Shown here one piece after another: positions 7,578 through 16,700 of a DNA stretch of 64,000 nt (its first letter is position 1; every line of letters begins with the position of its first letter). The notes under the pieces are model-generated. The model ran no database searches. It saw only the letters and a program-made list of their open reading frames with translations, and had not been told where the DNA came from. The translations under genes and the position numbers were made by a program. Origin of the DNA: an uncultured Methanobrevibacter sp. (GTDB taxonomy: Archaea; Methanobacteriota; Methanobacteria; Methanobacteriales; Methanobacteriaceae); the NCBI RefSeq assembly GCF_934746965.1, contig NZ_CAKVFS010000001.1:124001-188000 (forward strand). The letters are read 5' to 3'.

Positions 7578-8795
7578 TTGAAAGACAAAATAGTTATATC
7601 CCCAACATCTCGTCAAGAGGGACATGCGGAACTTGTCATGGAAGTCGATGATGATGGGATTGTTACAAAAGGTAGATATTTAAGTATAACTCCAGTTAGG
7701 GGTTTAGAAAAAATGGTCGCAGGTAAAAATCCTGAAACGGCACCTGTATTATGTCAAAGAATTTGTGGTGTCTGCCCAATACCACATACTTTAGCTTCTG
7801 TAGAAGCAATAGACCATTCTTTAGATATCGAAGTTCCTAAAGCAGGAAGATTATTAAGAGAAGCTACTTTAGCTGCACACAGTGTTAATAGTGCTGCAAT
7901 TCATCATTTCTTAATTGCACCTGATTTTGTTCCTGAAGCAGATTTTACAACTGCTGTTAAAAGTGTATCTGCTGTTAGGAAAAACACTCAATATGTGGTA
8001 GATATGCTTGCAGGTGAAGGTATTCACCCTGCTGATATTAGAATTGGTGGTATGGCTAGGAATATTACTTCTGCTACAAAAGCTAAATTAATTGATAGAT
8101 TAAAAGCATTTAAACCAGATCTTGAAAAACATGTTGAATTAATGAAAGAATTTATTCTTGCAAGAGAATTACCTGAAGGTTTAGGTGAAGTAAATGTACC
8201 ACTTTTAGCATCTAGCCCATCATATGGTAGTCTTGATGAATTTGATTATGATAATTTCTCAGAAGTTTTACCTGAAGCTTGGTATGATGATCCAGAAATG
8301 GGTAAAAAAGCATGTACTACTATACCATTACTTAATGGTAAAAACGTTGAAACCGGTCCTAGAGCAAGGATGGAAAAATTCAATGGATTTAAAGGTAAAG
8401 GTGTAGTTGCTCAACATTTAGCTAGAGCTGAAGAAATGATACTTAATTATGATTTAGCTATTGAACTTCTTGAAGAAATTGATACTTCTGCTCCTGCTAG
8501 AGCAGATTATGATGATAGAGGAACTGGTAAATTAGGTATTGGTGTAGTTGAAGCACCAAGAGGTACTAATATCCACATGGCAACTGTTAAAGATGGTAAA
8601 ACTCAATTTTACTCTGCTGTTGTACCAACTACTTGGAATATTCCAACAATGGGACCAGCTACTGAAGGATTCCACCACAAATTTGGTGCAGATGTTATCA
8701 GAGCTTACGACCCATGTTTATCATGTGCAACTCACGTAATGGTAGTTGATGATGAGGATAAAAGCATACTTAAAAATGATATGGTGAGAATATAA
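7578..8795 (+). CDS. frhA: Coenzyme F420-reducing [NiFe] hydrogenase, alpha subunit
   Basis: FrhA holds the NiFe centre of the F420-reducing hydrogenase, which oxidises H2 and reduces F420 for methanogenesis. The two nickel-binding cysteine pairs are visible: RICGVCP near residue 61-67 and DPCLSCATH near 378-386. The 19 residues after that histidine would be removed by the maturation protease FrhD. I use the TTG at 7578, because AGAGGTGA ends six bases before it. The GTG at 7569 lies inside that Shine-Dalgarno and is unlikely. The sequence from IVISPTSRQEGHAELVMEVD onward follows known FrhA closely. It leads the operon frhA-D-G-B. Confidence 0.97.
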   Translation: MKDKIVISPTSRQEGHAELVMEVDDDGIVTKGRYLSITPVRGLEKMVAGKNPETAPVLCQRICGVCPIPHTLASVEAIDHSLDIEVPKAGRLLREATLAAHSVNSAAIHHFLIAPDFVPEADFTTAVKSVSAVRKNTQYVVDMLAGEGIHPADIRIGGMARNITSATKAKLIDRLKAFKPDLEKHVELMKEFILARELPEGLGEVNVPLLASSPSYGSLDEFDYDNFSEVLPEAWYDDPEMGKKACTTIPLLNGKNVETGPRARMEKFNGFKGKGVVAQHLARAEEMILNYDLAIELLEEIDTSAPARADYDDRGTGKLGIGVVEAPRGTNIHMATVKDGKTQFYSAVVPTTWNIPTMGPATEGFHHKFGADVIRAYDPCLSCATHVMVVDDEDKSILKNDMVRI

Positions 8796-8814
8796 GGAGC
8801 TAGGGGGAAGTTAT

Positions 8815-9288
8815 ATGCCTTATCATGCAGAGACAATCGTAGTAGGATGCGGAAATATTTTATTTAAGGATGATGGTTTTGGACCAGTTGTGATTCATAA
8901 ATTAGAAGAATATTTCGAAGACAAAGAAATGCCTGATGAAGTTATGTTTATTGATGCGGGAACAGGAGCAACACACTTTATTTTTTCTCTTCCTGATGAA
9001 TATTGGAAAAAAGTTATTGTTATTGATGTTGTTGAGTTTGATGCTGAACCGGGGACTGTAAAAATATTTAGCCCTTATGATATGCCTAGAGGAAAATATG
9101 AAAATGTTCATTCTTGGCCTGTTGAAGAGCCTCTTCATGAGCTTGCTAAAGATTGTGAGGTAGTTATTGTTGGATGCAAACCTCAAGAGATTTCCTCTCC
9201 TGATGTTGAAATGGGTTTAACTGAACCTGTTGAAAAGGCAATTCCTGAAGCTATGGATATTATTTTAAAAGAAATCGGGGTAAAATAA
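8815..9288 (+). CDS. frhD: Hydrogenase maturation protease FrhD
   Basis: The 157-residue protein belongs to the HyaD/HycI peptidase family. GCGNILFKDDGFGPVVI near residue 10-27 carries the conserved acidic residue that touches nickel, and FIDAGTGATHF near 45 and a later CKPQE segment complete the family pattern. It trims the C-terminal tail of FrhA after nickel insertion. It lies 19 bases after frhA, behind an AGGGGGA Shine-Dalgarno, and its stop TAA shares a base with the ATG of frhG, so translation of the two is coupled. Confidence 0.95.
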   Translation: MPYHAETIVVGCGNILFKDDGFGPVVIHKLEEYFEDKEMPDEVMFIDAGTGATHFIFSLPDEYWKKVIVIDVVEFDAEPGTVKIFSPYDMPRGKYENVHSWPVEEPLHELAKDCEVVIVGCKPQEISSPDVEMGLTEPVEKAIPEAMDIILKEIGVK

Positions 9289-10112
9289 TGTTTGATAAAA
9301 TTAAAAAAGCTTTCGGTGGTTCCAAGAAACCTACAGAAACTAAAAAAGTAGAATCTGCTCCTGAAGTTGAAAAAACAGCAGCTCCTGCAGCAGAAACCAA
9401 AAAAGAAACAGCAACTAATAAACCACGTATAGGTTATATTCACTTAAGTGGTTGTACTGGTGATGGAATGTCTTTAACTGAAAATTATGACATTTTAGAT
9501 ACTGTACTTACTGAAATGGTGGATATTGTATATGGTCAAACTTTAGTTGACTTATGGGAAATGCCAGAAATGGATTTATGTTTAATTGAAGGTTCTGTTT
9601 GTTTACAAGATGAACACAGTGTAAAGGAACTTTTAGAAGCTAGGGAAAAATCTGAATTGATTTGTGCATTTGGTTCTTGCGCAATTAATGGTTGTTTCAC
9701 AACATTTGCACGTGGTGGACAACAAGCTCAACCTAAACATGAATCTTTCTTACCAATCAACTCATTAGTAAAAGTTGATGTAGCTCTCCCAGGTTGTCCA
9801 GTATCTCCGGAAATGATTGCAAAAACTATTGTTGCATTATGTAATGGTGATATGGAATACTTACAACCAGCTATTGATTTAGCAACTTGCTCTACTGCAT
9901 GTGGTTGTGATGTATTAAATAACATTATCCGTCAAGGATTATGTTCTGGATGTGGAACTTGTGCTCTTGCATGTCAAACAAGAGCTATTGATATGGTAGA
10001 AGGTAGACCAAATATTAACAATGCTAGATGTATAAAATGTGGTTCTTGTTATGCAATGTGTCCAAGATCATGGTTACCTTTAACACAAATTAAAAAGGAT
10101 ACAGGACTTTAG
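9288..10112 (+). CDS. frhG: F420-reducing hydrogenase, gamma subunit
   Basis: FrhG is the small iron-sulfur subunit that passes electrons from the NiFe centre toward FrhB. The proximal-cluster cysteines appear in SGCTGDG, GSVCLQD, CAFGSCAINGC and PGCPVSP. Two ferredoxin-type clusters follow at about residues 219-229 (CSGCGTCALAC) and 248-258 (CIKCGSCYAMC). The first 45 residues are an Ala/Lys/Glu-rich, low-complexity extension ahead of the conserved core that begins RIGYIHLSGC. The whole protein is 274 residues, near the usual length. It overlaps frhD by one base. Confidence 0.96.
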   Translation: MFDKIKKAFGGSKKPTETKKVESAPEVEKTAAPAAETKKETATNKPRIGYIHLSGCTGDGMSLTENYDILDTVLTEMVDIVYGQTLVDLWEMPEMDLCLIEGSVCLQDEHSVKELLEAREKSELICAFGSCAINGCFTTFARGGQQAQPKHESFLPINSLVKVDVALPGCPVSPEMIAKTIVALCNGDMEYLQPAIDLATCSTACGCDVLNNIIRQGLCSGCGTCALACQTRAIDMVEGRPNINNARCIKCGSCYAMCPRSWLPLTQIKKDTGL

Positions 10113-10124
10113 GGGGATTTGATT

Positions 10125-10982
10125 ATGGTATTAGGTACTTATAAAGAAGCTGTAGCAGCTAGATCAACTGATTCAAGAGTTCAAAAAGTAGCTCAAGATG
10201 GTGGTATTGCTTCTGCATTACTTATTTATGCATTGGAAAATAATATTATTGAAGGTGCTGTTGTAGCTGGAGATCCTGGTGATGACTGGGTTCCTGTTCC
10301 TGAAATAGCTACAACTGCTGAAGAAGTTCTTGCAGCTGCTGGAACTAAATATTCTATGTCTCCTAATGTATGGGGAATAAAAGAAGCAGCACGTCAATAT
10401 GGTATTGAATCAATTGGAACTGTTGTTACTCCTTGTCAAATGCAAGGTATTAGAAAAATGCAAGCTTATCCATTTTCTACAAGATTTATTGCTGATAAAA
10501 TTAAATTGTTAGTTGGTATTTTCTGTATGGAAAACTTCCCAATGGCTTCCATAGATACTTTTACTAAAGGTTTAATGGATGTTGACTTAGATAAAGTTAC
10601 AAAAATGGATATTGGAAAAGGAAAATTCTGGATATATGTTGAAGGGGAAGATGAACCTAAAGGAATTCCAATTAAATCTACTCATGGATATGAGCAAGCT
10701 GCATGTAATGTCTGTAATGATTATGTTTGTGAATTTGCAGATATTTCAACTGGCTCTGTTGGTGCTCCAGATGGATGGTCAACTGTATTAACTAGAACTG
10801 ATGCAGGTGTAGATATATTTTCTGCAGCTGTTGATGCTGGTTTAATTGAAACAAAACCAATAGATGATGTAAAACCTGGTCTTGGTTTACTTGAAAAATT
10901 AGCTAAAGGTAAAAAAGACAAAGGTAAAAAAGAAGTAGAAAGAAGAGCTAAAATGGGAGTTATGACTCCTACATATTACTAA
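10125..10982 (+). CDS. frhB: F420-reducing hydrogenase, beta subunit
   Basis: FrhB binds FAD, a [4Fe-4S] cluster and F420, and carries out the final hydride transfer to F420. The protein begins MVLGTYKEAVAARSTD, with AQDGGIASALLIYAL, AAGTKYSMSPNV, VVTPCQMQGIRKMQ, GIFCMENFP and ACNVCNDYVCEFADISTGSVGAPDGWS in order. These are the cysteine and glycine positions of the FrhB family. The ATG at 10125 follows AGGGGGAT; the in-frame TTG six bases earlier is too close to it. It is the last gene of the operon, and poly-T tracts follow the stop. The next gene is convergent. Confidence 0.96.
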   Translation: MVLGTYKEAVAARSTDSRVQKVAQDGGIASALLIYALENNIIEGAVVAGDPGDDWVPVPEIATTAEEVLAAAGTKYSMSPNVWGIKEAARQYGIESIGTVVTPCQMQGIRKMQAYPFSTRFIADKIKLLVGIFCMENFPMASIDTFTKGLMDVDLDKVTKMDIGKGKFWIYVEGEDEPKGIPIKSTHGYEQAACNVCNDYVCEFADISTGSVGAPDGWSTVLTRTDAGVDIFSAAVDAGLIETKPIDDVKPGLGLLEKLAKGKKDKGKKEVERRAKMGVMTPTYY

Positions 10983-11008
10983 TTCTTCTTTTTATTTTTT
11001 TAATTTTT

Positions 11009-11929
11009 TTATAAAGTTGTAATTGTACAACCTTCTTTTTCAACAATTACTGTGTGCTCTTTTTGACTTACAAGACATCCTGATTTTTCTTTAAGTGGAT
11101 GGTATGGGTAAATAGCCATTGCTTCAGATAATTGTTTTAATGATGCATTTAATCTGTTTTCTTTAAATTCTTCGGTTAACCATCTTCCAGAAAATGGTAA
11201 ACTTGGATAATTATTTTTTATATGGGTTAATACATTTTTAGTGTGTTTTAATCTAAACGGTTTGTTAGCTAAAAATGAATAAATATATGTTCCTGGAGCA
11301 TCATTTACAAATCCAATTCCATTAGTTGCAAATGGTTCAATAGCTACAGCTTGCCCTTCTTCTAAAACAGTTTCATCATGATTATCAATATTTGGAATAG
11401 AGATTCCTGCATGTAAATTGTATCTTTCTAAACTATGTCCTGTAAGATTAGCTATTGGATTTAATTTATATTCATTAATTGCTTCTTCAACAGCAGCTCC
11501 AATTTTACCTACAGTGACTCCTGCTCTAACTGTACTCATTGCAGCATCTAATCCTGCTGCTGATGCTTCAATAATGTCCTGCCTTAAATTTATTTCATCT
11601 TGACTAAATCTTTCATCTAAATTTTTACCAGTAGCCATTACTGTAATCGCAGAATCTGCAATGTATCCATCGATTTCGGTACCTAAATCTAATTTAACTA
11701 AATCTCCGGCATAGATTTTTGTTTCATCATTTAATGGGGAGGTGTAGTGTGCTGCTACTTCATTTATTGATACATTACATGGAAATGAAATGCCTGCTCC
11801 TTGTTTGATAGTTTCATTTTCTACAAATTCAACTAGGTCAAGTACTAATGTTCCTTCTTTAATCATTTTTGAGGCTTCTTCTCTTATATGGGAGAGAATT
11901 TTACCTGCTTTTAAATAAGAATCAATCAT
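11009..11929 (-). CDS. map: Methionine aminopeptidase, type II
   Basis: The 306-residue enzyme removes the N-terminal methionine from new proteins. The metal ligands of the pita-bread fold can be followed: KLDLGTEIDGYIADSAITV contributes two aspartates, NLTGHSLERYNLHAGISIPN a histidine, VAIEPFAT a glutamate, and QKEHTVIVEKEG a second glutamate near the C terminus. The roughly 60-residue helical insertion before the end marks it as type II, the archaeal and eukaryotic class. AAGAAAGG lies seven bases before the ATG on the minus strand. It stands alone, convergent with frh and divergent from the small membrane protein at 12022. Confidence 0.95.
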   Translation of the reverse strand: MIDSYLKAGKILSHIREEASKMIKEGTLVLDLVEFVENETIKQGAGISFPCNVSINEVAAHYTSPLNDETKIYAGDLVKLDLGTEIDGYIADSAITVMATGKNLDERFSQDEINLRQDIIEASAAGLDAAMSTVRAGVTVGKIGAAVEEAINEYKLNPIANLTGHSLERYNLHAGISIPNIDNHDETVLEEGQAVAIEPFATNGIGFVNDAPGTYIYSFLANKPFRLKHTKNVLTHIKNNYPSLPFSGRWLTEEFKENRLNASLKQLSEAMAIYPYHPLKEKSGCLVSQKEHTVIVEKEGCTITTL

Positions 11930-12021
11930 TTTAACAAACCTTTCTTAATTAATTATAATAATATTTATATACTTTATTTTATATTAATTATTAATATACT
12001 AAATTAATAATGGAGGCAATT

Positions 12022-12423
12022 ATGGATATTCCAACAATACCTGATCAACTTTTCATTTTAATTATTTTAATTATAATTGCTCTTGTTGTGATTATTGTTG
12101 CTGCTCAATGGAAAAGTGTTGCTAAATCTAAATCTTCCATAGCTGTTCTTGAAAAAGAAATTGAGCTTAAGAAAATGTCAATGATTGAAAAAGACATAGA
12201 ATCTAAACGTTTAATGGATAATCCTATTCCATTACCTCAAGAGCAACAAGACAGCCTTTCAGCTATAAGACAATCTACAACACAAGTAAGAAGTGAAGTT
12301 GGTTATTTACATAATGAAATTAATGAACGTTTAGCTCGTTTAGAAGCACAAACTGAACAGAAAAAATTAGAAAAAATGCTTAAAGAAATAGAAGCTAAAG
12401 AAGCCAAACTTAAAAAACAATAA
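12022..12423 (+). CDS. Small single-pass membrane protein with coiled coil, unknown function
   Basis: The protein (133 residues) has one hydrophobic helix at about residues 8-28 and then a long charged helical stretch rich in Glu, Lys and Gln that should form a coiled coil facing the cytoplasm. I start at the ATG at 12022 because TGGAGG lies five bases before it; the ATG at 12010 overlaps that site. I recognise no family. Its partner 10 bases downstream has the same architecture, so the two may form a membrane-attached complex; that is inference. Confidence 0.7.
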   Translation: MDIPTIPDQLFILIILIIIALVVIIVAAQWKSVAKSKSSIAVLEKEIELKKMSMIEKDIESKRLMDNPIPLPQEQQDSLSAIRQSTTQVRSEVGYLHNEINERLARLEAQTEQKKLEKMLKEIEAKEAKLKKQ

Positions 12424-12432
12424 GGTGATATT

Positions 12433-12960
12433 ATGAATCCTATGGATGTTGTTGCAATTGTAATTTTAATAGTAGCTATTTTAATTTTAATGTATTTTTA
12501 CTTACAAAGTAATCCTACATCTGTTCAAAAATTACGTACATATGTTCCAACTAGTGCAGATGCTCACATAGGGGAATTATTACATAATGAATCTAACTAT
12601 GATGACTTATCTATGGAAAAAGATACAGTTGAAGAATCTAAAGAGGAAGAATCAATGAGTAAAAGAATTAAAATCAAATTAAGTGATATTGACATGTCAG
12701 GATTAAATACTGATGCATTTTCTAATAAAATTGATGCTTTTTTAGATGAAAAAAGTGAAGAATTAATTCAAAGTTGGGCATTAGCTACTACTAATGATTT
12801 AAAAGAGCTTGAAGACAGATTTGATAAAACAACACAATCTGTTGATGATTTGGAAAAAAGCTTTAAAAAATTCAAAAAATCTTCTAAAGCTTTCCAAAAA
12901 GAGACTGAGAAAAAATTAGAAGAAATTGATAAAAGAATTGAAAGTTTAGAAGATAATTAA
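12433..12960 (+). CDS. Small single-pass membrane protein with coiled coil, unknown function
   Basis: This 175-residue protein has a transmembrane helix at about residues 4-24, an acidic linker (about 50-75) and a C-terminal helical region (about 105-175) of heptad-like Leu, Lys and Glu repeats. The start is supported by GGTGAT four bases before the ATG. It follows the preceding gene by nine bases and shares its architecture, so they form a two-gene unit. I see no catalytic motif and do not recognise a family. Confidence 0.7.
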   Translation: MNPMDVVAIVILIVAILILMYFYLQSNPTSVQKLRTYVPTSADAHIGELLHNESNYDDLSMEKDTVEESKEEESMSKRIKIKLSDIDMSGLNTDAFSNKIDAFLDEKSEELIQSWALATTNDLKELEDRFDKTTQSVDDLEKSFKKFKKSSKAFQKETEKKLEEIDKRIESLEDN

Positions 12961-12987
12961 TCATTATCTTCCTTTTACTTTTATAGA

Positions 12988-13000
12988 AACATTTATATAG
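12988..13000 (+). promoter_or_regulatory. Stable-RNA promoter (BRE/TATA)
   Basis: AACATTTATATAG matches almost exactly the sequences before the tRNA-Asn cluster (54056-54068) and tRNA-Trp (55175-55187). It predicts a transcription start near 13021, about 35 bases before the initiator tRNA. One transcript probably covers this tRNA and the RNase P RNA that follows 12 bases later. Confidence 0.65.
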
Positions 13001-13055
13001 TGTGTTTCATATAATATATACTGTAGTTTTAAATTACTATCTTTTTTATTTGTAT

Positions 13056-13130
<75 letters not shown>

Positions 13131-13141
13131 CTTTTTATAAT

Positions 13142-13430
13142 ATGGCAAGTTAAAGACAGCTACTGGTTTTTTTAACTAAGGAAACTCCGCCCATCATTAC
13201 AGACTATGGCGTTGAAAAACGTATACTGAGAAGTATGACTCTGGAGCAGAAACGACACGTCTTTTAATGGTTGACTATGATATTTAATTGAGGACATTGA
13301 AAGAATCGGTGAAACGGCCATTCCATAGGATGCAAGAACAAAGAGTGCTGATGATTACTGTAAGAGGCAAAAGTAGTTCGCTAAGATGAATGCTGTTAAA
13401 CAGAAGGCGGGTTACTCTTAACATGCCATT
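13142..13430 (+). ncRNA. rnpB: RNase P RNA
   Basis: The region has the universal RNase P landmarks: GGAAACTCCGCCC near 13180, ACAGA just after it, GGTGAAACGGCC near 13308, and AGAAGGCGGGTTA near 13401. The ends pair to form helix P1 (ATGGCAAGTTAA with TTAACATGCCAT, one mismatch), which sets the boundaries. The RNA, with its protein subunits, removes 5' leaders of pre-tRNAs. It sits directly after the initiator tRNA gene and probably shares its promoter. An inverted repeat (TACTTTA-ATAA-TAAAGTA, 13450-13467) follows the 3' end. Confidence 0.95.
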
Positions 13431-13652
13431 ATTTATTATTTAATATGTGTACTTTAATAATAAAGTAAATATTTAGTATTTTATCTACATGTAACTGCAG
13501 TTTTTGACTATTTTTTTAGCAATTATCTATTGCCTATAATATTATTGTTATTTTAAATATCTTTCATATTTTTACCACAATTTACTAATATTTTTTATTA
13601 AATTTTTACACTTGTTTAATTTAATCTGATTTTTTTGTGTTTTAGTTATGTC
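13431..13652. other. AT-rich intergenic stretch
   Basis: No reading frame or RNA was recognised here. The stretch holds the perfect inverted repeat TACTTTA-ATAA-TAAAGTA (13450-13467), a weaker GCAAT/ATTGC repeat near 13520, and several T-tracts that could end the rnpB transcript. The promoter of the CobN-like gene begins just after it. Confidence 0.5.
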
Positions 13653-13694
13653 AAACTTTAGCAAGTTTTATATATTGTAAAGTATTATTTACAA
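13653..13694 (+). promoter_or_regulatory. Promoter of the CobN-like gene flanked by two inverted repeats
   Basis: A TATA box TTTTATATA lies at 13666-13674. Immediately downstream is a perfect inverted repeat TTGTAAAGTATTATTTACAA (13675-13694), which should cover the transcription start. Immediately upstream and overlapping the BRE is a second perfect repeat, AAACTT-TAGC-AAGTTT (13653-13668). This placement is typical of operators; the regulator is unknown. Confidence 0.55.
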
Positions 13695-13760
13695 TTATAG
13701 TAAATATCTAAAAATATTGCTATGTCTTTGAAATAATTTATGGGAACAGGGGGTGAAAAG

Positions 13761-16700
13761 ATTAAAATAGTAAATAGAAGAGCATTGTTTATTTTTTGTC
13801 TATTAATAATGTTTATTATTACAATGGGTATGGTATCTGCAACTGATTTGAATAATACTGAATCAACAACAGCTGAAACTTATAGTGTTGATATGAATCA
13901 AGTTAACAATATTTATTTCACTGATATAGTTTCATATAGTGGTGGGGACAGTAGTATTGATATTCACACTAAAGATTCCTACAATCCAGATACAAAAACT
14001 TGGGTTGAAAATGGGGTAGATTTATCAGATGTTGATATTAAAGTTTTAGATTCTTCAAATAATATTGTATTTGTTGGTAAAACTGGTGCTGGTGGAGCTT
14101 ATTCTATAGGTAGCTTAGCTCCAGGTAACTATAAGGTTCAACTTAGTTATTCTACTTATGAGACTCATACAGAAAATGTACATCTTGGTAGTCATGCTTC
14201 TGTTTTAGTTGATTATATGTTTGTTCCAGATATCATGCTTCTAGTATCATATAATGCTCACTCAGAAAAGGTAGATTATTTAATGAATTTATCTAAAAGG
14301 GTTGCATATATAAGTACAACTGATTATGACAAGACTAGAGAATGGTTATTAGAGTATGCTAACTTTATTCATGTAGATATGTTTGCTGAAGGTTATAGTG
14401 TTTTCACTTCTCAGGTATTAAAAGATTTATTAAGTTCTTCACCAGCGAATGCAAATTATAATGTTGCTTATACTTTTGGTGTTTATACTAAGGAAATATT
14501 TAAAAATATAGGTATTCATTTTGTAGGAGCAAGTGAATCTAATAATTCTTTTAACACTATTGAAAATACATATATTGGTTCTTATTTCCAAGCTCATGAT
14601 ATTGCTAATTCTTTGGTTTTAAAATCAAATATGGAGAATTATTTAAAATATGTTTATTATTTAATTAATCCTCAAAAATACACTAATCCTACACTTAAAG
14701 AAGATGGAGCTCCTCAAATAAGTCCTGAATGTGGATTTTATCATCCTGATATAGGAATGTTCTCAGTAGTTCCAACTGCTAGTGAAATTAATCATTGGAT
14801 TTTATCAAATCCAGGATATAATGATGATAATAAGGGAAGTTTAAATTGGATGACTAAAGAATATCAAAATTGGGTGAATGGTGAAATAAATCCTACAGAA
14901 TTATTCAGACAATTTGAAAATAAATATATGAATCTTAAGAATCCAGAAACTAAATTTATAGCTATTGCATCATATTACTGTGGTGGGGATGTTGTGGATG
15001 CTTTAATTAGAGCTTATGAAGCAAGTGGAAGAGCAGCTTTTAATGTATTTAAAACTGGTACTACTCCATCTATGTCTTCAATATTATTAAGTATAACTCA
15101 AACTTCCCAAATAGGCATATCTGGAATAGCTTCTTTATACAGTTGGTCTTTGGCTTATGGTAACGGTTCTGCAGAAGATGATTTGTCTAAAATTAATTTA
15201 ACAGTTGTTAAAGGTTTAGTGGATATTTCTCAAACTAGTTTCGATAGTGAAGTTGGGGCTCAAATGGAGTGGACATATTCAGTTTCTGTTCCTAGTTTTG
15301 AAGGAGTCTTTGGTCCTGTTATTTTATCATATAAAGATAATATGGGTAAAGTACATGTTGTGCAGTCTGGTATAGAAAAAATGGTTAAAATGACTACTGG
15401 ATGGGCTGATTTAAAAGATATGGATAATTCTTCTAAAGTTATTTCCATTGTATTGTATAATTATCCACCAGGTAAAGCAGAGATTGGTGCATCTTATTTA
15501 GATATTTTCCAAAGTGTTCATGATTTACTTGTAAAATTATATGATTCAGGATATGATATTGGAATGGCTAAATCAGATATTCCTTCTGTTGATGATTTAT
15601 CTGATTTAATTGTAGAAATGGGTAACAAAGGTACTTGGGCTCAAGGTCTATTAAATAAATATGTTGAAAAATACTGGAATCAATTAAAAGAACATAATCA
15701 ATTAATTTCATTAGATGAGTTTAATAAGTTGACTTCTGATATGAACAAAACATTATTTAAACAAATGGTTGATCGTTGGGGTTCTGGACTTGGAGAAATA
15801 ATGGTGTATAATGATACATATATTGTAATTCCAGGTATGTGGTTTGGTAATATCTTTATCACTTTCCAACCAAGTAGAGGTTGGGAGGAAGTTCAAAATT
15901 ATCACGATTTGACTTTACCGCCTCATCAACAGTATGTTACATTTTATAAATGGTTAGATAAGACTATTGATTGTGATGCAATTATTAACTTAGGTACTCA
16001 CGGTACTGTAGAATGGTTACCTGGTAGGAATGTTGGTGTTCATGAAGGTGATTGGACATTTGAGTTAACATTAACTCCCACTATATATCCATATATTGTA
16101 TCTAACCCTGGGGAAGCTATGGTAGCTAGAGATAGAATAGGTTCTATGATGATTACTCACATGACTCCAGCTATGGTAATTTCTGCATTATATGGTAATT
16201 ATACTACATTATCTAATTACATTGATCACTATAATGAACAAGTGAAAAATAATGTTTCAGCTAATGCTGAAGAATATAAGAAATTGATCATAGAATTAGC
16301 TCCAACTTTAGGTTTTGATAAACCTGTTGATGGTCAAAGTTTTGATAACTGGCTTGAAGGTTTACATAATTACTTAGATAGTTTAGAAGATGATTTCAAC
16401 ACTTTTGGGTTACATACTATTGGTAAAGTTTTAAATGGTACTGAGCTTATTGAAGAAGTTATAACAATAACAACTTCAAGAACTGAAGTTTACACTCAAA
16501 TATTGCATCATCTTTATCCTGAATTAAAAAATAAGGATTTCTATGATGATATTAAAGGTAATCGTCAGTATGAAGGTCAAAAATTAGCTGTAATGAATTG
16601 GTTTAAGTTATTTGTTGAAAAACTTGTAAATGGTGAAGGTAGTGTTAAACAATTAGCTGCAATGAATGAATTTAAAGTTTATGATACTTCTTCTGAGTTG

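Noticed and set aside
13431..13740. Cobalamin riboswitch before the CobN-like gene
   Set aside because: No B12-box or conserved helices are visible, and the TATA box is so close to the gene that the leader would be too short.
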